From: an uncultured Shimia sp. | GTDB lineage: Bacteria; Pseudomonadota; Alphaproteobacteria; Rhodobacterales; Rhodobacteraceae | DNA length: 64,000 bases | Reading direction: 5' to 3' | Assembly (NCBI GenBank): GCA_937897325.1 | Contig: CALCOY010000016.1 | Location: 124,001 to 188,000 of the forward strand | Shown here: piece by piece, positions 1 through 11,400 of the stretch | How positions within the stretch are numbered: the first letter of the stretch is position 1 | Layout of the letters: each line of letters opens with the position of its first letter | Notes under the pieces: generated by a model | Told to the model about the DNA's origin: nothing | Databases searched by the model: none | The model's input: the letters and a program-made list of their open reading frames with translations, nothing else | Program-made: the position numbers and the translations under genes

Positions 1-155
1 GCCTGGCCGTTGCGCACGGGCATTTCGGTGATCGGCGCGGACACCTGGCTGGAGATCACGATCTGCGACTTTGACACGACCAGGCCGTCCGCCTGCTGAT
101 CCTGCCCCACCGCGATCTGAGCGGACAGGATCAACGCGACTACAACAGCCCGCAC
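1..155 (-). CDS. Periplasmic adaptor (membrane fusion) protein, N-terminal part, cut by window edge
   Basis: Only about the first 51 codons are visible. The GTG start shares its G with the TAG stop of the upstream tolC-like gene (TAGTG), so the two are translationally coupled. The product begins with a signal-peptide-like stretch (RAVVVALILSAQIAVGQ). It continues with a beta-strand-rich run (VVSKSQIVISSQVSAPITEMPVRNG) that matches the first lipoyl/barrel-sandwich strands of HlyD/RND-type adaptors. With TolC and two more HlyD-type proteins upstream it is probably a third adaptor of the same envelope-spanning machine. The rest lies off the left edge, so neither its full class nor any following ATPase or permease can be judged. 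Confidence 0.6.
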   Translation of the reverse strand, partial: MRAVVVALILSAQIAVGQDQQADGLVVSKSQIVISSQVSAPITEMPVRNGQ

Positions 156-1651
156 TAGTTCGCCGTGCGGTCACCGCGGGCACGCCACCAGCTTTTCAGA
201 ACGCGCTCCATCTCGTGCACGCTTTCATTGCCGGTCAGTTGCGCATCATAGCTGTCGAGCCCCATGGCGGCGTAGAGATTGGCAAAGGCATTCTGCATAT
301 CGGCAAATGCCACATCGGTGCGCAGTTCTGCCACAAGAAGTTCAAAGCGTTCGCTCATGATCTCTTGTTCGGTCGCCGCGCCTTCGTTGAACTGGCGCTG
401 CACCTGCTGGGTCAGACGACGCTGCACGCCCAAATAGGCCTCGGCGGCGTGATACTCCTTGTGCAGGGACTGATAGCGGGACCTGCTGACCATGACTTGC
501 GTCGCCACCGCTTGTGTCAGCGCAAGCGCACGGGCATCCAGCAATTCCCCGCCCGCTTCGATGTTGCGGCGGCGCTCTGGCAGGCGGGCCAGCCGCATGA
601 GGTTCCAGGACACACGGGCACCCGTCGTCACCCAATCATCGTTCTGCAAAAGATCATTGTCGGAGAAGTTGGTGCCAACAAAAACCTGCAAACTGGGCAC
701 CGCTTCGAGGGTGGAAATCGGAACCTCTTGGTCGTTTTTACGCTGGCGATAGGTGATCTCACGAAGTTCGGGCCGGTTGACCATCGCGTTGAGGATCATG
801 TCATCGCGGTTCATCTCAAGATGCGATCGGTGTCGCCCGCGCTTTGGCATCTCCACGTGGAAATCTGCGCCGATCGGCAGGTTCATCAAAGCTGCCAACT
901 GGCGCTTGGCGACGGATAGATCACGGGACAACTGTTCAAGCGTTTGCTGGTTTTCCAGAAGGTCACGCTGGAATTCCAACTGCTCGCGCGGATCCGCATC
1001 CTCGGAGGCGACCAGGCCTTGGGAGCGGCGCAATGACCGCGTCCCCTGAGCCTTAAGCTCCTGCACGCGGTTCAAAAGGCGCTGCGCGCTGACGGCCCGC
1101 CAATAGGCCGAACGCGTGTCTTCGATCACACGGTTGGTCGCGGCCCGACGTTGTTCAAGGGCGATCAGCACATCATCGGCACGCTGCTGCGAGCGATTGT
1201 AAGAGATACCGAAATCCAGGATGTCCCAGGTTAACGTCAGATCGCCATCAAATTCCTGCTGTTCGGTCGACCGGGTAGCCGCTGCCGAAACCGTACCTGT
1301 CTCAAGGTTCACACTGCGCGAACCAGGATCGTTGTTTCGGTCGGTGTATTCGGCGCTGGCCACCAAATCGGGCAGCATGTCGTAGTCGGCCAGACGCAGC
1401 TCGCGGCTGCGCAGGGCCTCTTCCTTCAGTTCAACCTGACGGTCCAGATTGTATTTCAGCGCGCGCGCCATTGCCTCGTAAAGTCCGATGGCCCCCTGGA
1501 CAGGTTCCTGATCGGCGGGCACAACGTCGACCAGCCTGCCTTGCGCAATTGAAAGCAGTTCGTCTTGACCAAGCGGTTTTGGTTGAATGTCGCATGCAGC
1601 CACAAATACGCATGCTGTGATTAGAGCTGATGCGCGATCTACTCTACGCAA
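155..1651 (-). CDS. TolC-family outer membrane channel, predicted lipoprotein
   Basis: About 498 residues of alternating long helices rich in A, E, Q, R and L with two internal halves, the outer-membrane efflux protein (OEP/TolC) pattern. It would be the outer membrane exit duct of the export locus. I prefer a TTG start at 1651: AGGA lies 6 nt upstream, and translation from there gives a compact lipoprotein signal with positive n-region RRVDR, a hydrophobic core and lipobox VAAC, lipidated Cys at residue 20. The longer reading frame starts with GTG at 1726 without a good ribosome site. It is separated by 264 bp from the upstream M50/HlyD gene and coupled by TAGTG to the downstream adaptor. 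Lipidated TolC homologues are usual for RND-type outer membrane factors. Confidence 0.85.
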   Translation of the reverse strand: MRRVDRASALITACVFVAACDIQPKPLGQDELLSIAQGRLVDVVPADQEPVQGAIGLYEAMARALKYNLDRQVELKEEALRSRELRLADYDMLPDLVASAEYTDRNNDPGSRSVNLETGTVSAAATRSTEQQEFDGDLTLTWDILDFGISYNRSQQRADDVLIALEQRRAATNRVIEDTRSAYWRAVSAQRLLNRVQELKAQGTRSLRRSQGLVASEDADPREQLEFQRDLLENQQTLEQLSRDLSVAKRQLAALMNLPIGADFHVEMPKRGRHRSHLEMNRDDMILNAMVNRPELREITYRQRKNDQEVPISTLEAVPSLQVFVGTNFSDNDLLQNDDWVTTGARVSWNLMRLARLPERRRNIEAGGELLDARALALTQAVATQVMVSRSRYQSLHKEYHAAEAYLGVQRRLTQQVQRQFNEGAATEQEIMSERFELLVAELRTDVAFADMQNAFANLYAAMGLDSYDAQLTGNESVHEMERVLKSWWRARGDRTAN

Positions 1652-1915
1652 CAGAAATCCTCGGCCCAAAAGTATCAACCTGAATCCCCCACTGTCCCTA
1701 CTGGCGTACTGGCCAGATTTTTCCACCTTTGGTGATCATGCTGCTTACGACTTTCTCGCTCTAGTTTTGCAACCGACACCACCTATGGGAGAAAAACAAA
1801 GCACTATGATCAGCTTAAGGCTACCACACTGGGCTGACCACGTTTGAGATTTCGCGAAACGTCGCATTAAGGACACGGTGATCAGCAGTTTTTCGCCGGA
1901 ACTGCCGTGGGTTGG

Positions 1916-4051
1916 TTAGGCGCCACTTTCCCGAACAACGACGCGCGCGACCTGCAAGGCCGCCCTGTAAGCCCAGCTTTCGGCGCGACCTTTCAAGACC
2001 ATGACCCCACGTTCGACACTGCGCAATCGGTCCGGGGGCGCATCCCTCCCCTTGGCCGTCGCAGCGAACCATGACCCAAAAGTTCGGACACTGCCATCTT
2101 GATCCTCTTGCGCCTCCATGGCGATGGGTCCGCCATTGTCCGACGCAAGATAGGCCTGACCCAGAACAGGGCTGGCGTAGTCGGCGATATCTGTCAGCGT
2201 AACGGACAATTTCGGTCGAGCGGGATCATCGGGCAAAAATACGCCTTCCGCACCCCTTTCCAAACGGGGCAGATCGTGTTCGGCCAGATACCCTTTCAGA
2301 ACGAACGATCCGGGCGCGATAATGCGGGCCAAACGCTGATTGCGCCCTACCCAAATGCCGGGCTGCGCATTGGCGAGCGTGTCAACCAACACCCCGCCGG
2401 AGGGCGCCAAAAAACGCAAAGCTTCGCGTTGCTTTTGCAGGCCTGCAAGCTCTTCACTGACGGCAGCGCGTTGGCGCTGGAGGATGCGTCGGGCGGCACG
2501 TTCTTCGGTGTCGGCGACGCTGCGCGCAAGACGCACGTCCAGAAGATCCCGCCGACGCTGTGCCCGGACAATCTGACTTTCTAGTTCGGGCGAAGCGAGG
2601 CGGACCAACAAGTCTCCTTTGCTGACCTGTTGGCCCTCGGACATCATGATTTCAACGATCTGCCCATCCGAAGGCGGAAAAATCGCGATCTCGTCTTCAT
2701 ATTGAAGGACAGCGGGTACGTGCACGGTCACAGGCATCGGCCAAAAGACGAAGGCCAGGACAGCCGCCAGCACTGCGCCTGTCAGCCAAGCCCGCGCTGA
2801 TCTGACGATCTCGGCCCGCATTTTGATCCAGACAACCATTTCTTTGACGATAGGTAGAAGGATGAAAAAGACGATCTCGATCACGAACAGCAGGACGCCG
2901 AGTGCCTTGAAAAACATATGATAGACGATCAGAGCGATGCCGATGAACAGAAACAGCCGGTAGATTGCCGTCATTGTCGCATAGATCACCATGAACCGCG
3001 CGGTGCCAAGCCCGACCTTTTCCGGGGGCGCGTGGCCAAGGCCAAACAGGAATTCCCGGATCCACCAGCGCATCAATGCAAAGGCACGTGGTTGAAGGTT
3101 TTGCAGGCCTGTTGCATCGCTAAGGAAATAGTAGCCGTCAAAGCGCATGAACGGGTTGAGGTTCACGAAGAGGCTGAGCGCCCAGCTTGTGGTGGCCACC
3201 GAAAAGGCGACCATACGCAAAGGTCCATCGGGCAGAAAAACCCAGAGGAGTGTGGCGATGGCGGCGAGGCAAAGCTCGACCAGGACGCCGCCTGCATCGA
3301 TCATCAGCTTGTCGCGGCGGTTCTGCGTCCGCCAAGCATCCGAAACATCCGTATAGAGCAATGGGAACATCACCATGAAGGCGATCCCCATGGTCGGTAC
3401 AGTCACGCCGCGCATCTTGGCCTGATAGGCGTGACCAAGTTCGTGGAAGATCTTGACGATGACGATGGCCAAAGCGTAGGCCACAGCCCCTTCTATAGAG
3501 AAAAAGCGCGAGGCGTAGCTGAGGAAAACGTCAAGCTGTCGCAAGGCCATCATGAGGCCCAGAGCGCCCATCAGCAAGGTGAGAGCGACAAAACCCTTCG
3601 AGAAGAAAAGCCGCGCAAATGGGAGCGTGGCGTCGAGAAATCGGTCAGGCCGCACAAGCGGGATCCGGAAAAAGAGGTATGCCTTGGCAAGCGCCAAAAG
3701 CCCCGCCCGTTTGGCCTTGTCGGCGCGGGTGGCCAGATCGGCGGAGCGGCCCGAGAGAGGGAGGGATGTCAGTTCATTGGTGAACAGAAAGCCGATGAGG
3801 TTTTTCAGCTCTGCCGGGTCGAGCGTCAGACCTCGGTCAGTGGCCAGCCGGGCGCGCAAGGCATTCGCCGTCCCGGCACCCCAGCCCGACAGGATATCGA
3901 CGACGCGGCGGCCAACCTGAAAGTAGCGGTGCCGCATGGGGTCGTAGATCACCCAGGACGGCGCCCCGCTGATCAATGGTGCCGATCTGCTGATCCGCAG
4001 ATCTTCCCGCAGCGGGGGCAACGCAAAATCGTCATCCGCGGCCGCACCCAA
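1916..4051 (-). CDS. M50-type zinc metalloprotease fused to HlyD-like adaptor domain (inner membrane)
   Basis: 711 residues. An N-terminal cytosolic part (~1-130) is followed by a polytopic membrane region carrying the site-2-protease signature HELGH (H203, E204, H207) and a second metal-ligand motif, NLNPFMRFDG, with D305. After more helices (~330-430), a TM-anchored periplasmic part (~440-711) has a lipoyl/barrel-sandwich motif (SDGQIVEIMMSEGQQVSKGDLL), a helical hairpin and a second half-lipoyl strand, as in HlyD adaptors. It would sit in the inner membrane and join the TolC-like channel. The start is TTG, 3 nt after the stop of the upstream adaptor. M50-HlyD fusions are known next to HlyD and TolC genes. 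Whether this one cleaves the giant substrate, senses it or drives export is unknown. Confidence 0.85.
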   Translation of the reverse strand: MGAAADDDFALPPLREDLRISRSAPLISGAPSWVIYDPMRHRYFQVGRRVVDILSGWGAGTANALRARLATDRGLTLDPAELKNLIGFLFTNELTSLPLSGRSADLATRADKAKRAGLLALAKAYLFFRIPLVRPDRFLDATLPFARLFFSKGFVALTLLMGALGLMMALRQLDVFLSYASRFFSIEGAVAYALAIVIVKIFHELGHAYQAKMRGVTVPTMGIAFMVMFPLLYTDVSDAWRTQNRRDKLMIDAGGVLVELCLAAIATLLWVFLPDGPLRMVAFSVATTSWALSLFVNLNPFMRFDGYYFLSDATGLQNLQPRAFALMRWWIREFLFGLGHAPPEKVGLGTARFMVIYATMTAIYRLFLFIGIALIVYHMFFKALGVLLFVIEIVFFILLPIVKEMVVWIKMRAEIVRSARAWLTGAVLAAVLAFVFWPMPVTVHVPAVLQYEDEIAIFPPSDGQIVEIMMSEGQQVSKGDLLVRLASPELESQIVRAQRRRDLLDVRLARSVADTEERAARRILQRQRAAVSEELAGLQKQREALRFLAPSGGVLVDTLANAQPGIWVGRNQRLARIIAPGSFVLKGYLAEHDLPRLERGAEGVFLPDDPARPKLSVTLTDIADYASPVLGQAYLASDNGGPIAMEAQEDQDGSVRTFGSWFAATAKGRDAPPDRLRSVERGVMVLKGRAESWAYRAALQVARVVVRESGA

Positions 4052-4054
4052 CGC

Positions 4055-5404
4055 TCAAATCCCGAATGTCTGGCGCATCCAGGCGATGGGCCTGCGGAAC
4101 AAAACAAAGCCCAGCCTTGCATCCCGCCCCATGACCTGGGCCGTTCCACGCGCGCCAATCCGAGGTGTTTGGCCCTCGGTCTGATCCCGCGCACGCAAAT
4201 CGAAAGCAAGAAGCCCATCGCCCTGCATTTCGGCATGGTAAGCCGCACGGATCAGATTTGCCTCGCGCACTTCGAGCGGGGCATTGTCGAGAAACACCCG
4301 CACGGGGCGGCTGTCGTCCAATGCAATCAGGTCGTCGACAGGCAGTGCAATCGCGTATTCGACACGGGACGGATCAGCGACTTCCAAGATCTTCTCGCCA
4401 ACGCCGACGGGCCGTCCGCGCCAACTGCTCGCATCATTGAACACGGCCAAGCCTGCCACGTCTGACCTAATCTCGGTCCGGCTGAGACGCTCCGCAGCCA
4501 ATGCTTCTTCGGCTTGGGCAAGCGCCAATTCGGCCCGTGCGATGGCGACATCACGGCGCGCGTTCTGATCGCCAAAGGCGCCAGTTGAAAGCGCGTCGAC
4601 CCGCGATTGCGCGACGACCACATTCTGCCGCGCGATGTCGGAGGCGTTGCGCAATTCGGTGTCATCAAAGCGGACAAGCAAATCGCCGACGGCCACAGGG
4701 GCGTTCGGTCGCACGACGACTTCCTTTACCACGCCTTCCAGCGGGGCGGTCACGACGCGTGCTTCGCGGGCAACCACCTCGACCGGTGCGATGGCGGTGA
4801 TGGGCACTTGAACGAAGGTCAGGGCAGCGACAGCGGTCAGCACCAGAATCGCCGCGACCCGGCCGGTGACAGGACGCCGCGTGGTGACAGCGCCCTTTGT
4901 CAACGCCAGCCATGCGTGTGCGTATGTCGCGCCCAATCTCTTTGCGAGAGCCCGACGTTTTTCAGAAAAGGGTCGCTCGCTGGCAATCAGAAGCCCCGCG
5001 AAACAGGTGCCCTTCTTGGACACAAAAGGTATCCACAAAAGATGGTGAAACGCGAAGTCAGCATCGGACACGGAGATATCGGACATATCATTCGGCTGCC
5101 CATGGTTTCGCAAGCTCGCCTCGACCTGACGGATCATGGGTGCGTTGCGGTCAACAACCGAAACAGACGACACGGCCTCGACCCGAAACGTCCCGCCGCG
5201 CCTGCGCAGCAAAAAAGCCTGTCTGAAACCAAGCAGCCCACGCGTTTCATTCGCACACTGATGAATGAGCACACGGAGGTTGTCGCAACGCCGAACATCC
5301 GCCTCGAGTTGCAGTAGGCGCAACGCTTGGTCGTCCGTGTTGGCGGTCTGCTGCTTGGCGACCCGTTTAATGCGCTCTGATCCATCCACGCGCTTTGCCT
5401 CCAT
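4055..5404 (-). CDS. HlyD-family adaptor with N-terminal GAF-like domain
   Basis: Up to 449 residues. Residues ~35-165 resemble a GAF fold (NLRVLIHQCANETRGLLGFRQAFLL..., then LLWIPFVSKKGTCFAGLLIA). A TM helix follows at ~183-203, then the barrel-sandwich half (APLEGVVKEVVVRPNAPVAVGDLLVRFD), an Ala/Glu/Arg-rich hairpin (~255-310) and the closing half (GLAVFNDASSWRGRPVGVGEKILEV). The GAF-like part precedes the TM, so it is predicted cytoplasmic. The ATG at 5404 has no clear ribosome site; a GTG at 5389 is preceded by GGAGG 8 nt upstream and may be the real start. It lies 10 bp behind the giant protein gene and 3 nt before the M50 gene, in one operon. Confidence 0.82.
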   Translation of the reverse strand: MEAKRVDGSERIKRVAKQQTANTDDQALRLLQLEADVRRCDNLRVLIHQCANETRGLLGFRQAFLLRRRGGTFRVEAVSSVSVVDRNAPMIRQVEASLRNHGQPNDMSDISVSDADFAFHHLLWIPFVSKKGTCFAGLLIASERPFSEKRRALAKRLGATYAHAWLALTKGAVTTRRPVTGRVAAILVLTAVAALTFVQVPITAIAPVEVVAREARVVTAPLEGVVKEVVVRPNAPVAVGDLLVRFDDTELRNASDIARQNVVVAQSRVDALSTGAFGDQNARRDVAIARAELALAQAEEALAAERLSRTEIRSDVAGLAVFNDASSWRGRPVGVGEKILEVADPSRVEYAIALPVDDLIALDDSRPVRVFLDNAPLEVREANLIRAAYHAEMQGDGLLAFDLRARDQTEGQTPRIGARGTAQVMGRDARLGFVLFRRPIAWMRQTFGI

Positions 5405-5414
5405 TGGGAGGCGC

Positions 5415-8400
5415 TTAGCTGAGCGCCGCCTTCAACGTTGCGATTTCCGCCTGCTCGGCCCCGGCGATCGAAGCGATGATGCCGGAGAAGCCCTGATAGC
5501 TCGCCTGCGTCAAACGAAGTTCGATCGTCTGGTTGCTGGGCGAGATTGAAAGGAACCCTTCGAGTTGCTCACCGGCTCCTGTCACCACATCAAGACTAAG
5601 TGCAGTATCAACAGCCAGCCCGTCGATCACCAGCAGACCACCCTCGGCCCGAACATTGGCCTCTGCCCGATCTACAGGATCGACATGGATCTCTGCACCC
5701 GTCATCCCGTCCGAGGTCGCGTTGATTCTGAGCGATGCTACGTCAGCCGAAATCGCGGTTTCGATCCCGATCATGCCGCTTTCGCCCAAGAGGAAGTAGT
5801 AGCTGGCATGCGGATGGCTCTTGTTGTGGAGCGATTCAAGTATGGGTTCCGCCAATCCGCCATAGAGGCCCAGAAGGGTGCCGGGATCCACATCTTCGAC
5901 GGCCATCGTGATCGGATAGGGCGCCTTCAGCCCACCAAAGATCGGCACATCCTCGGTTGGCAAGATCCCAATACCGCCGAGCGAGAAGAGCCCATTGATC
6001 GCCGTCAGGATGGGAAAGTCACCAAACAGAATCTCGTTCGCGTTGAGACCGATCAGCGAGGTTGCCGTGTCGTGGATGATGGGATCGACCACCAGCATGG
6101 GCTGATCAATGTCTTCTTCGAACGGGTCAATCAGGTCACCGTCGTCAAGATCAGTGACGGGGAACAAAGCCTCGATTGTGATGGGAGTCGAGGCAGTGCG
6201 GTTTCCTTCGTCATCAGCGACGGTGTAGCCGATTGGCGTAACAAGCCCGGCAAAACCCTCTTCCGGGGTAAACGTCACCTCGCCCGTTGTCGGATCGTAG
6301 GTATAGACGCCTTCGCCAGGCACGATCAGCGGATCGCCGGGATTGGCTGTGCCATCAAACTGGAACGACGTCGGATCGACTGTATCGCCCAGCGTGTCAT
6401 TGGCCAACACGTTGACTATCGCCACCTCGCCTGGCAGCACGCCGCTGATCACATCGGGTTGCGCGACCGGTGCGTAATCCAGCGTCACATTTGCAGGATC
6501 GGTTGGATTGCCCTGATCATCTTGGCCGACATACTGAATTGGCGTTGGATCAAGTGTGAAGCCCGGTTCTGGTGTGAAGGTGATGGTTCCCACGAATGGA
6601 TCAATGCTCCAGGTGCCTTCACCCGGCACGACAAGCGGCTGGCCGGGCCCGGAAGTGCCCACGATCTGCACTGTGCCTGGCACAATCGGATCACCGTCGG
6701 TGTCATTGGCCAGAACGTCGATCGTGTAGGGACCGGGCGGCAGATTGCCCGCGATGTCATCGGTGGCCACCGGTTCGTAATCCGCGAGCACCGCGACGGG
6801 GGTTGAGCGCCGACCGTCATCATCTGCAATGGTGTAAAGCACCGGATCCGGATCCCCGACAAAGCCAGGATCTGGCGTGAAGGTCAGCGCGCCGCTGGTT
6901 GGGTTCACCGTCCATGTGCCTTGTCCGGGCACGGTCAGGGGATCGCCCGGATTGGACGTTCCGAAGATCTGAACGCTGGTCGGATCGACGTTGTCCCCGC
7001 GTGGATTGTCCTCATCATTGGCGACCACGTCGATTGTGACCGGGCTGCCGTTCGGCGTCAGCGTACTAACGTCGCTTGCCGGGAGGGGCGCAGGGTCGAC
7101 AGTTAGACTGACCTGCGCGCCCGCCTCATCCCCGCTCGTGTCGCGGACGATGTATGAGAAGAGATCGACAGGCCCGAGATAGGCATCGTTCGGATCGAAC
7201 TGGACCGTCGCCGCCAGATCCGGCGTCAGTGTTTCGTTGATAGCGACGGGGCGGCGCACCCCGCCTTCGAGAACAGTCAACACACCTTGCGACGGCGGGG
7301 GCAATGTGTCGAAGCGCAGGCTTTCAAGCCCATCCCCGGTATCGTCGTTTGCCACCACATCGAGATCGAAGGGAATGCCGGTTTCAACCTCTTCCACATC
7401 ATCGACAGGGTCCGGTAACGCGTTGAGATTGAAGTTGATCGTCGCGCTCGCCGGATCGCCGGTGGCGTCCGTAACCGTGTAGGAGATTGGATCAATCGGC
7501 CCGTCATAATCCGGGGTCGGCGTAAAGCGCAGTGTCGCGGCCTCAGCCGGGGTCAAACCGGTGACCGCACTGCCCGCCGGAATATCAATGCGGGTCGCAG
7601 GGTTTCCGGGCGTCGTCTCGTAGGACAGTGTCCCTTGGTCCGCCGGTGGACCCGTCAAAGCAACAGTAGATGGGCCGTCACCAAAATCCTGATCATTGGC
7701 CAGTGGGTTGAAATTAATTGGCGAGTCCTCTGTGACCTCGACCACATCATCCGACAGGTCCGGCCGGGGATTCATATTCAGCGTCAGCGTCGCCGCGCCC
7801 GTATCGCCGTTGGCATCTGTCAGCGTGTGAGGCAGCGGTGGGATCACACCGTCAAAGTCCGGCGCTGGCGTGAAAGTCAGCAGGCCCGCCTCAGTCACCG
7901 AAATCGGTGTGCCGGGCGTTACAGGCGTGACGATCCCGGCATCGGACAGGTAAGTCAGAATGCCCGCCGAGGCTGGCGGAATTGCCGCGATGGTGACGCT
8001 GGCCGGTCCATCACCCTGATCATCATTGTCGATGACCGAGAAAGTCAAAGGGGCGTCCTCGGGTACATCGAACGTGTCATCGACAGGGTCCGGCACCGCA
8101 TCGACTTCGAGGTTGATCGTCGTCGTCACGGTGTCACCGTCAGCATCTGTCACCGTGTAAGGCACCGGATCCACTGGTCCTGCGAAGTCGGTCGTAGGTG
8201 TGAAGATCAACGTCGCGAATTGCTGCTGGCTGAGCGAGGGTGAGGCGGCGCCCGGCGGAAGGTCGATCCGTGTGGCCGGGTTTCCGGGTGTTGTTTCGTA
8301 AGACAGAATGCCCTGCGTCGCAGGCGGCGCTGTCAGCACGACCGAAGACCCGGGATCGCCCGCGTCCAGATCATTGACCGTTGGATCGATGGCGATCGGT

Positions 8401-11400
8401 GTGTCTTCGTCGGTCAGATAGGAGTCGGGATCGGCATCCGGCACATCATCCATCGTCAGCGTGACAGTGGCCGTGCCGGTATCGCCGTTCGTGTCTTCAA
8501 GTGTGTAGGTCAAGGGCGGAATGGGCCCGTTGAAGTTCTCTGCCGGTGTGAAGACAAGGCTTGCCGCCTCGGTCGGGCTCAGAGGCGTTCCCGGAAGCAC
8601 TGACTGCGGATTGCCCGTCCCATCTACGTAAGTCAGCGTACCAGTGGCTGGCGTCGGCACGTTGCTAAAGGTCACCGAGGCTACACCATCGCCGGGGTCA
8701 TCATTGCCCAGAATGTCGATGGGTGCCGGGGTGTCTTCGGTCACTGTCACCGCATCGTCCAGAGGATCAGGCACAGCATCGATAGCTATATCGACCGTCG
8801 CTGTATCCGTGTCCTGCACGCCATTGCTGTCCGCTGCATCCGTCAGTATGTACTGGAAGGTGGTGACCGGGCCCGAGAAATCAGCTGCAGGCACAAAGCG
8901 CAGCGTTGCAACCTCAGCCGCCGTCAGGGCCGTGTTGACCGGAACCGCAACGAAGGCTCCGCTGCCGCCCAGCTGATATTCAACCACACCCTCGCCAGGG
9001 GCAGGCAGCGATGTGAACTCAAGCTCGGCAAAACCGGTTCCGTTGTCGTCATTGGCGTTCACGGGGATCGAAATGGCCGTGTCTTCATCTGTCGCGTAGC
9101 TGTCATTCATAGCTTCGGGCACAGGATCGACGACAATTGTTACGGTCGCCGTATCGCTTGCACCGCCCCCGCCGGGTGAGGCTGTGATTGTATAATCGAA
9201 TGGTGTGGCCGTCCCGGTAAATCCGTCCGCAGGATCAAAGCTGATTGTGGCCAGTTCTGTCACGCTCAACGTATCCCCGGCCGCGATCTGCACAGGGCTG
9301 CCTGTCAGGTCGTCGATATAGGTCAGAACACCCTGGGTCGTAGGATCTGGGACCACCGCCCCAATCGTGATGGTCGAGTCAGGATCTGCGATCTCGTCAT
9401 TGTCGAGAAGGTTCAGATCGACCGGCACATCTTCCTTGGTCAGGATGTCGTCAGGCTCCGCATCTGTCGCAGCGTTGATGAAGATGTTAGCGGTGGCGCT
9501 TTCCGCGTCACCGTCAATATCTGTCACCGTATAGGTGATCGGGTCGACCGCACCAAAGAACGTGTCTTCCGGGTTGAACTGGAGCGTGGCCATCTCGGCC
9601 GCACTGAGTGTTTCGCCGTCGGACACTGTCACCGTGGCACCGCTGGCGTCATCGGTATAGGTCAACACGCCTTGTGTTGGATTGGGCGCGGTCGGGATTG
9701 TGACCTCGCGCAGACCATCGCCAAAATCAGGGTCGTTCGCGATAAAGTTCGTATCAAGCGTTTCGTTCGGGCCGCCCACAAAGACGTCAGGCGCCAGATC
9801 CGGGAGGCCATCGACGGTGATGTTAAGCTCTGCGCTGCCCTCATCGCCGTCAATGTCGATCAATGTGTAATCGACGGACGCTACAGGCCCGATATATCCG
9901 GTCACTGGCGTAAAGGTGAGGGTCGCAGCCTCGGTCGGGGTCAGGACTGTCCCGGGGGTTACAACCTGCGGGTTGCCTGTGCCATCCGTGTAGCCAAGCT
10001 TGCCCTGACCTGCTGGTGGAATCGTGTCGATCCGGACCGAACCCAGACCGCTGCCGGGATCATCAGCGCCAGCCCCGTTGTCATCCAACACGTTGATTGC
10101 GACGGGCGTGTCTTCCGGCGTGGTCAGCGTATCATCGATCGGGTCGGGCACAGCATCGATTGTGATGCTGAAAGTGCTTGAGGCGCTGTCCCCACTTAGA
10201 TCCGTGATCGTGTAGGACAGAGGCGGTACCACACCTGAGACGTCAGCCGCAGGTGAGAACACAATCGTGGCGGCCTCTGATGGGCTGAGCGGTGTGCCCG
10301 CGACAACCGGAACCACGCTGCCCGACGCATTTGTGTATGTCAGCGTACCAAGCGCTGGTGCTGGCAAAGCGTCGATTGTCAACGTGCCGAGGCCGTTGCC
10401 CGTGTCATCATTGCCAACCAGATCGATTGGCAGAGGGGTATCTTCGTCCGTTACAAAGGTGTCAGCCACGGGATCTGGCAGTGCATTGATCGAGACCGTC
10501 GCGGAAGAGCTTGCACTGTCGCCATCCGCATCGGTGATCGTGTAAATGATCGGATCAACAGGACCGTCGTAGTCCGGTGCAGGTGTGAAAGTCAGCGTCG
10601 AAATCTCGACCGGATCCAGACCAGCAGGAGGTGTCGCGGGGTTCACCGTTACCGTCGCACCAGTGTCGGCATCGGTGTAGGTAAGGATACCTTGAGAAGT
10701 TGGCGGAACGCTGTCCAGCGTCACGGTGGCCGGTCCGTCGCCGCGATCATCATTCGCGGTCAGATCAATGACAACGGGCGCATCCTCATCTGTCGCAAAG
10801 ACGTCCGGCGCAGGTTCGGGAATGCCGTCGACAACAACATCAACGGTCGTTGTTGCGGTGTCGCCATCCGTGTCCGCGACGGTGTAGGTGAACCGATCCA
10901 CGGGCCCGAAGAAGTTGGGCGCGGGATCGAAGCTCAACGTTGCGATTTCGGCAGCACTCAGCGGTGTGCCAGCGACAACCGGGCGGACCGTTCCGCCTGC
11001 ATCGACATAGCGCAAAACACCTTGAGCCGCCGGGGGCAGCGTGTTGATCGTGACCGTATCAACGCCGTCACCAAGATCGTCGTTCGTCAGGATCGGAAGG
11101 GGGCCTTCCGTATCCTCGGTCAGCGTTACGACATCCGGCACCAGATCGGGCGCCGCGTTGATAGTGATGTTCACATCGGCCGAGGATGTGTCACCATCGC
11201 TGTCGGTGATAGTGTAGCTGAACGCCGTAACAGGCCCGCTGAAGTCCGGCGCTGGCTCAAACGTCAAAAGTCCGGCTTCGGCCTCGCTCAGAACATCGCC
11301 CGGAGCGACCGTCTGGGTCACGCCACTGTCGTTAACATAGGTCAGAGCGCCCTCACCGACAGGTGGGACGTTGTCGATCCGCACGCTTGTCGGACCGTCG

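Noticed and set aside
2918-4465. 515-residue plus-strand open frame opposite the M50-HlyD and HlyD genes
   Set aside because: Its residues are His/Arg/Gln-rich with no motif, while the opposite strand encodes well-conserved HELGH and lipoyl motifs. It is a shadow of GC-rich coding sequence.
5565-6806. 413-residue plus-strand open frame inside the giant surface protein gene
   Set aside because: It runs antisense to the C-terminal region and repeats and shows no fold; several similar frames occur opposite each repeat unit.
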